Origin: Verrucomicrobiota bacterium
GTDB taxonomy: Bacteria > Verrucomicrobiota > Verrucomicrobiia > Limisphaerales > J093
DNA length: 9,056 bases
Assembly: GCA_003695015.1 (NCBI GenBank)
Contig: RFJD01000291.1
Span: forward strand, 1-9,056
Direction of reading: 5' to 3'
Shown: positions 6,711 through 9,056 of the stretch, piece after piece
Layout of the letters: the number at the start of each line of letters is the position of its first letter
Position numbering within the stretch: the first letter of the stretch is position 1
Notes under the pieces: model-generated
Database searches by the model: none
What the model was told of the DNA's origin: nothing
Seen by the model: the letters and a program-made list of their open reading frames with translations, nothing else
Translations under genes and position numbers: made by a program

Positions 6711-6945
6711 GGTTCCTTTCCGTGTTCCCTGTTCGTTCCTCTTCCTATGAGGCGTGCCGTTTAGCCGAGGCCACGCCGGAAGGCAATGCAGAAATCAACC
6801 GCCCGAAGGCCAGGGCCGGGGCGGTGCGACCGGCGAACTTCCGGGCCCGGGGGCGGCGCAAGAAAAACGGCTTCACCGCGCCGGCGCGTTGGTGCGGGCA
6901 GCCTGCCTGCATCCAAGCTCCGGAGCCGACGCGGGAAAACCGGCT
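6711..6945. other. Intergenic stretch upstream of the fmdB-like gene
   Basis: This 235-nt gap lies between the end of the coiled-coil gene and the fmdB-like start, both on the minus strand. Open frames across it are short and arginine/proline-rich, so I see no gene. It contains a 12-bp palindrome CGCGCCGGCGCG at 6877-6888 and one arm of a near-direct repeat. A weak minus-strand promoter candidate is TTGCCT (6781-6786) and TAAACG (6758-6763), spaced by 17 bp. No convincing intrinsic terminator is visible. Confidence 0.5.
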
Positions 6946-6952
6946 TCAACGC
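6862..6952. repeat. Near-direct repeat of 18 bp, 73 bp apart
   Basis: Positions 6862-6879 and 6935-6952 match at 16 of 18 bases around a shared AAAA-C-GGCTTCA core, with weaker similarity on both sides. The second copy spans the stop codon of the coiled-coil gene (6946-6948). The pattern could be a decayed short tandem duplication of the gene's 3' end, or chance in biased sequence. Confidence 0.45.
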
Positions 6953-7731
6953 TGCGGGGTGTTGCCAGTCCCGCCGCCGGACTGGATCGTGGCGCCGCCT
7001 TCGCGATGAACCTCCACCTCCAAGTCCACGCCCGAGCCGGTTTCCGCCGGCGGCATCGGCCGTTCGAAGCCCCGCATCAACAGCTCCGCGCCCTTGAGGT
7101 CCCGACGCCGCGCCAACCGCGCCCGCAGGACGTCCAGTTCCTGATCGGCGGCCAGCTCGCGTTGAATGCGCCGGACCTGTTCCTGCAGCACGACCAGATC
7201 GTTGAACCGGCGCTCCAGCTCGGCTTTTTCGGTCTGGAGCCGCTGCAGCTCGCGGAGGAGGAATTCGCGGTCACCCTGGGCCGCCGCCAGTTGGCGCTCC
7301 TTCTCGGCGATCCGGGCCTCGAGGTCGTGCAACGCCTCCTCGGTGTCCCTGGCCTGCTGTTCGAGCGTCTTGTTGGCCACCTCCAGTTCGGCGATCCGGG
7401 CCTCGCGCTTTTGCAACTCCTGTTCGGCCGCCCGGGCGGCCTCGGCGGCGGCCTGTTGGGCCTCCTTCAGGCCGGCTTGGGCGACGGTCAACTGGTTGCT
7501 CAGGCTCATCAACTGGCTGGTCGTGGCCGTGAGGCGCTGTTCGAGCTGGGTGTTCTTCTCGCGAAGTTGACCCAATTCCGCCGTGGCCTGACTGAGCTGG
7601 TTGGATTGCTGGGTGACCTGCTGCAACAGTTCCTCGTGCCGGGTGGAACCTTTGCGGCTTTCCAGATACCAGCCCGCGCCGGCCCCCAACGCCACCACCA
7701 GCAGCACCACGATCGCCAATGTGCCTTTCAT
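6946..7731 (-). CDS. Membrane-anchored coiled-coil protein, 261 aa
   Basis: The protein has one N-terminal membrane segment (residues 4-22, hydrophobic and glycine/alanine-rich, preceded by K2) and then a long coiled coil. From about 30 to 208 it is almost entirely E, Q, A, L, R and K with heptad-like spacing of leucines and no helix-breaking proline. A short non-helical tail (220-261) follows, rich in glycine and proline. It probably projects from the inner membrane into the periplasm as a spacer or tether, though an inside orientation is possible because the loops carry few clues. It has no catalytic motif and I cannot name a family beyond general coiled-coil. The ATG at 7731 was chosen because the 42 upstream codons in frame are arginine/proline-rich and lie in the divergent spacer. 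Only a weak GGTGG precedes it. It is divergent from the beta-propeller gene. Confidence 0.85.
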   Translation of the reverse strand: MKGTLAIVVLLVVALGAGAGWYLESRKGSTRHEELLQQVTQQSNQLSQATAELGQLREKNTQLEQRLTATTSQLMSLSNQLTVAQAGLKEAQQAAAEAARAAEQELQKREARIAELEVANKTLEQQARDTEEALHDLEARIAEKERQLAAAQGDREFLLRELQRLQTEKAELERRFNDLVVLQEQVRRIQRELAADQELDVLRARLARRRDLKGAELLMRGFERPMPPAETGSGVDLEVEVHREGGATIQSGGGTGNTPQR

Positions 7732-7759
7732 GCCACCGCATACTGCGGGCCAACCCCTT

Positions 7760-7770
7760 GCTTGACAAGC
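7760..7770. promoter_or_regulatory. Short palindrome overlapping the TTGACA hexamer
   Basis: GCTTGACAAGC is a perfect 5-bp inverted repeat around a single A. Its position over a possible -35 element in a divergent spacer would suit an operator, but its short length makes chance possible. Confidence 0.35.
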
Positions 7771-7773
7771 CTC

Positions 7774-7806
7774 AACGGGCCGCCGCCGCACCCCGGGCGG
7801 CCCGTT
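7774..7806. repeat. Perfect 11-bp inverted repeat with an 11-nt loop
   Basis: AACGGGCCGCC (7774-7784) pairs completely with GGCGGCCCGTT (7796-7806). It lies 40 bp before the beta-propeller ATG and 42 bp from the coiled-coil start. It could be a regulator's operator or a strong hairpin in an RNA leader. It is not followed by a long T run on either strand, which argues against a standard terminator. Confidence 0.6.
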
Positions 7807-7846
7807 CGGATTGTCTTCGTCCATTGCGACCGGCATCCTCCCGCCG

Positions 7847-9056
7847 ATGACCGCCACGCAACACCGTCTGCTGCCGCTGGCCGCCTCGGTCCTCTGGGCC
7901 GTGGGTCTCGGCGTTCACGCCCAATCCGAATGGCCCCGGTTCCGCGGCCCCAACGGCGCCGGCCTCGGCCAGGCCACCCATCTCCCCGCCCAATGGGAAG
8001 CGGAAGACGCCCTCTGGAACGTGACCCTGCCCGGCTCCGGCCATTCCTCCCCTGTCGTTCACGGCCGCCGCCTCTACGTGAATGGCGCCGCTTCGAATGG
8101 CGAAAGCGCCCTGACGATGGCTCTCGACGCCGACACCGGCCGGCTGCTCTGGCAGCGCGCCTTCCCGGGCGGTGGTTTCCGCATCCATCGCAACAATTCC
8201 TTCGCCTCCTCGACCCCGGCCGTGGATGAACACCACGTTTACGTGACGCATCAACACGCCGACCGCCTGTTCCTCCATGCCCTGGACCACGAGGGCCGCG
8301 ACGTCTGGCAGTTTCCCCTCGGCCCGGTGCAATCCCAACATGGGCTGGCCCATTCTCCGATCGTTCACGACGGCCGCGTCATCCTTTCGCTGGACACCAT
8401 CAATCCCGGCCGGATCGTCGCCCTCGAAGCTCGCAGCGGCCGCCTGCTCTGGGAGGTTCCGCGTTCCCCCGGCCGGGCCGATTACTCGACGCCCTGCGTC
8501 ATCACGAACCGCGCCGGCCAGCCCCGGCTGGTCTTCAACTCCCAAGAGGACGGCATCACCGCCGTCGATCCCACCACCGGCCGGGTGGTCTGGCAATCGG
8601 GGAAGGTGTTGGACAAACGCAGCGTCAGTTCCCCCATCCAAGTCGCCGGCCTCCTCATCAGCACCTGCGGCAGCGGGGGTGGCGGCAACTACGTGGTCGC
8701 CCTCCGGCCGCCGAAAACCCCCGCCGCCCGTCCCGAAATCGCCTGGACCATCCGCCGCAGCGCCCCTTACGTGCCCACGCCCATCGCCGTCGATGGCCTC
8801 CTGTTCCTCTGGAGTGATGGGGGCGTGGTCACCTGCGTCGAACCGGCCACCGGCCGGGAACTCTGGCGGCGACGGGTCGGCGGCGATTACTTCAGCTCGC
8901 CGGTTTGCGCCGACGGCAAGATCTACAACCTCTCCACCACCGGCCGGCTCGTGGTCTTGGCGGCCGGGCGCGAGTTTCGTCGATTGGGTGAAACCGGGCT
9001 CGGCGAAGGCGGCCACGCAACCCCGGCCATCGCCCACGGACGGCTTTACGTCCGGA
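7847..9056 (+). CDS. Secreted PQQ-like beta-propeller protein, partial (403 codons seen)
   Basis: This is an exported beta-propeller of the PQQ-like/BamB-related repeat group, continuing past the window edge with no stop in 403 codons. The N-terminus is a signal peptide: residues 1-7 polar with one arginine, hydrophobic 8-22, and likely cleavage after VHA (23-25). WPRFRGPNGAG (29-39) follows, an opening motif widespread in PVC-group propellers. Blade signatures of the form A-D-x-x-T-G-x-x-x-W recur: ALDADTGRLLW (92-102), ALDHEGRDVW (145-154), ALEARSGRLLW (192-202), AVDPTTGRVVW (239-249) and CVEPATGRELW (330-340). This blade pattern does not by itself imply PQQ binding or dehydrogenase activity; many relatives are binding or scaffold proteins. 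The ATG at 7847 has no Shine-Dalgarno site. It is divergent from the coiled-coil gene, so both may respond to the same spacer signals. A fused C-terminal domain beyond the window cannot be excluded. Confidence 0.94.
   Translation, partial: MTATQHRLLPLAASVLWAVGLGVHAQSEWPRFRGPNGAGLGQATHLPAQWEAEDALWNVTLPGSGHSSPVVHGRRLYVNGAASNGESALTMALDADTGRLLWQRAFPGGGFRIHRNNSFASSTPAVDEHHVYVTHQHADRLFLHALDHEGRDVWQFPLGPVQSQHGLAHSPIVHDGRVILSLDTINPGRIVALEARSGRLLWEVPRSPGRADYSTPCVITNRAGQPRLVFNSQEDGITAVDPTTGRVVWQSGKVLDKRSVSSPIQVAGLLISTCGSGGGGNYVVALRPPKTPAARPEIAWTIRRSAPYVPTPIAVDGLLFLWSDGGVVTCVEPATGRELWRRRVGGDYFSSPVCADGKIYNLSTTGRLVVLAAGREFRRLGETGLGEGGHATPAIAHGRLYVR

Larger units (their letters stand above)
7732..7846. promoter_or_regulatory. 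Divergent promoter region
   Basis: This 115-bp spacer separates the starts of the minus-strand coiled-coil gene and the plus-strand beta-propeller gene, so both promoters should lie in it or in the flanking genes. TTGACA at 7762-7767 is a perfect -35 hexamer on the plus strand, but no matching -10 follows at normal spacing. On the minus strand the same spot reads TTGTCA, with CAGTAT 17 bp further on, a weak -10 match close to the start codon. Confidence 0.45.

Noticed and set aside
4812..6764. Open frame of 650 codons on the plus strand
   Set aside because: Low-complexity R, P, Q, H and A composition. It covers three well-supported minus-strand genes and has no motif of its own.
6758..6786. 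TTGCCT and TAAACG as a firm promoter for the fmdB-like gene
   Set aside because: Spacing is right at 17 bp, but the hexamers match consensus at only 4 and 3 of 6 positions, so it is mentioned only as a weak candidate.
6761..6949. Possible 62-residue gene on the minus strand starting at TTG over the coiled-coil stop
   Set aside because: Arginine/proline-rich, rare start codon, no ribosome binding site and no motif.
7772..9037. Open frame of 421 codons on the minus strand, antisense to the beta-propeller gene
   Set aside because: Glycine-, alanine- and aspartate-rich mirror of the propeller repeats. The plus strand has a signal peptide and repeated blade motifs.
1..9056. CRISPR array, tRNA, rRNA, insertion sequence, attachment site or defence system
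   Set aside because: Reading both strands I found no regularly spaced repeats, transposase motifs, tRNA-like folds or defence-type domains.

Overview
The window is GC-rich (about two thirds G+C or more by eye) and densely coded, with no rRNA, tRNA, insertion sequence or CRISPR array that I can see. Several features point to a PVC-group bacterium, most likely Verrucomicrobiota of the Pedosphaera/Limisphaera type. These are an exported PQQ-like beta-propeller protein opening with a WPRFRGPNG motif, a bacterial lipase maturation factor, an exported methyltransferase of a kind I associate with Planctomycetes and Verrucomicrobia, frequent GTG starts and weak or absent Shine-Dalgarno sites. The phylum is an inference from gene style, not from a marker gene.

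Left block, plus strand (22-3846): a TPR protein, a SAM-dependent methyltransferase with a signal peptide, a polytopic lipase maturation factor (LMF), a DUF309 protein and a small lipoprotein. The first four are joined by ATGA, GTGA and 8-nt overlaps, so they look like one translationally coupled operon. The lipoprotein follows after 34 nt. LMF is a membrane protein and the methyltransferase and lipoprotein carry export signals, so much of this unit concerns the cell envelope.

Middle and right block, minus strand (7731 down to 3815): a membrane-anchored coiled-coil protein, a 214-nt intergenic stretch downstream of its stop codon, then an FmdB-type zinc-ribbon protein, a secreted protein that resembles a gluzincin metallopeptidase but lacks both zinc-binding histidines, a short-chain dehydrogenase/reductase, and a 103-residue protein of unknown function. 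FmdB, the pseudo-peptidase and the SDR are separated by 3 nt or overlap by 4 nt. The last gene converges on the lipoprotein gene and the two overlap tail to tail by 32 bp.

Right edge, plus strand (7847 to beyond the window): a secreted PQQ-like beta-propeller protein, cut by the window end and transcribed divergently from the coiled-coil gene. The 115-bp divergent spacer holds a short palindrome with a TTGACA hexamer and a perfect 11-bp inverted repeat.

I found no defence system, mobile element or obviously new multi-gene system. The most unusual items are the pseudo-metallopeptidase, the methyltransferase-LMF pairing, the structured divergent spacer and the overlapping convergent gene pair.
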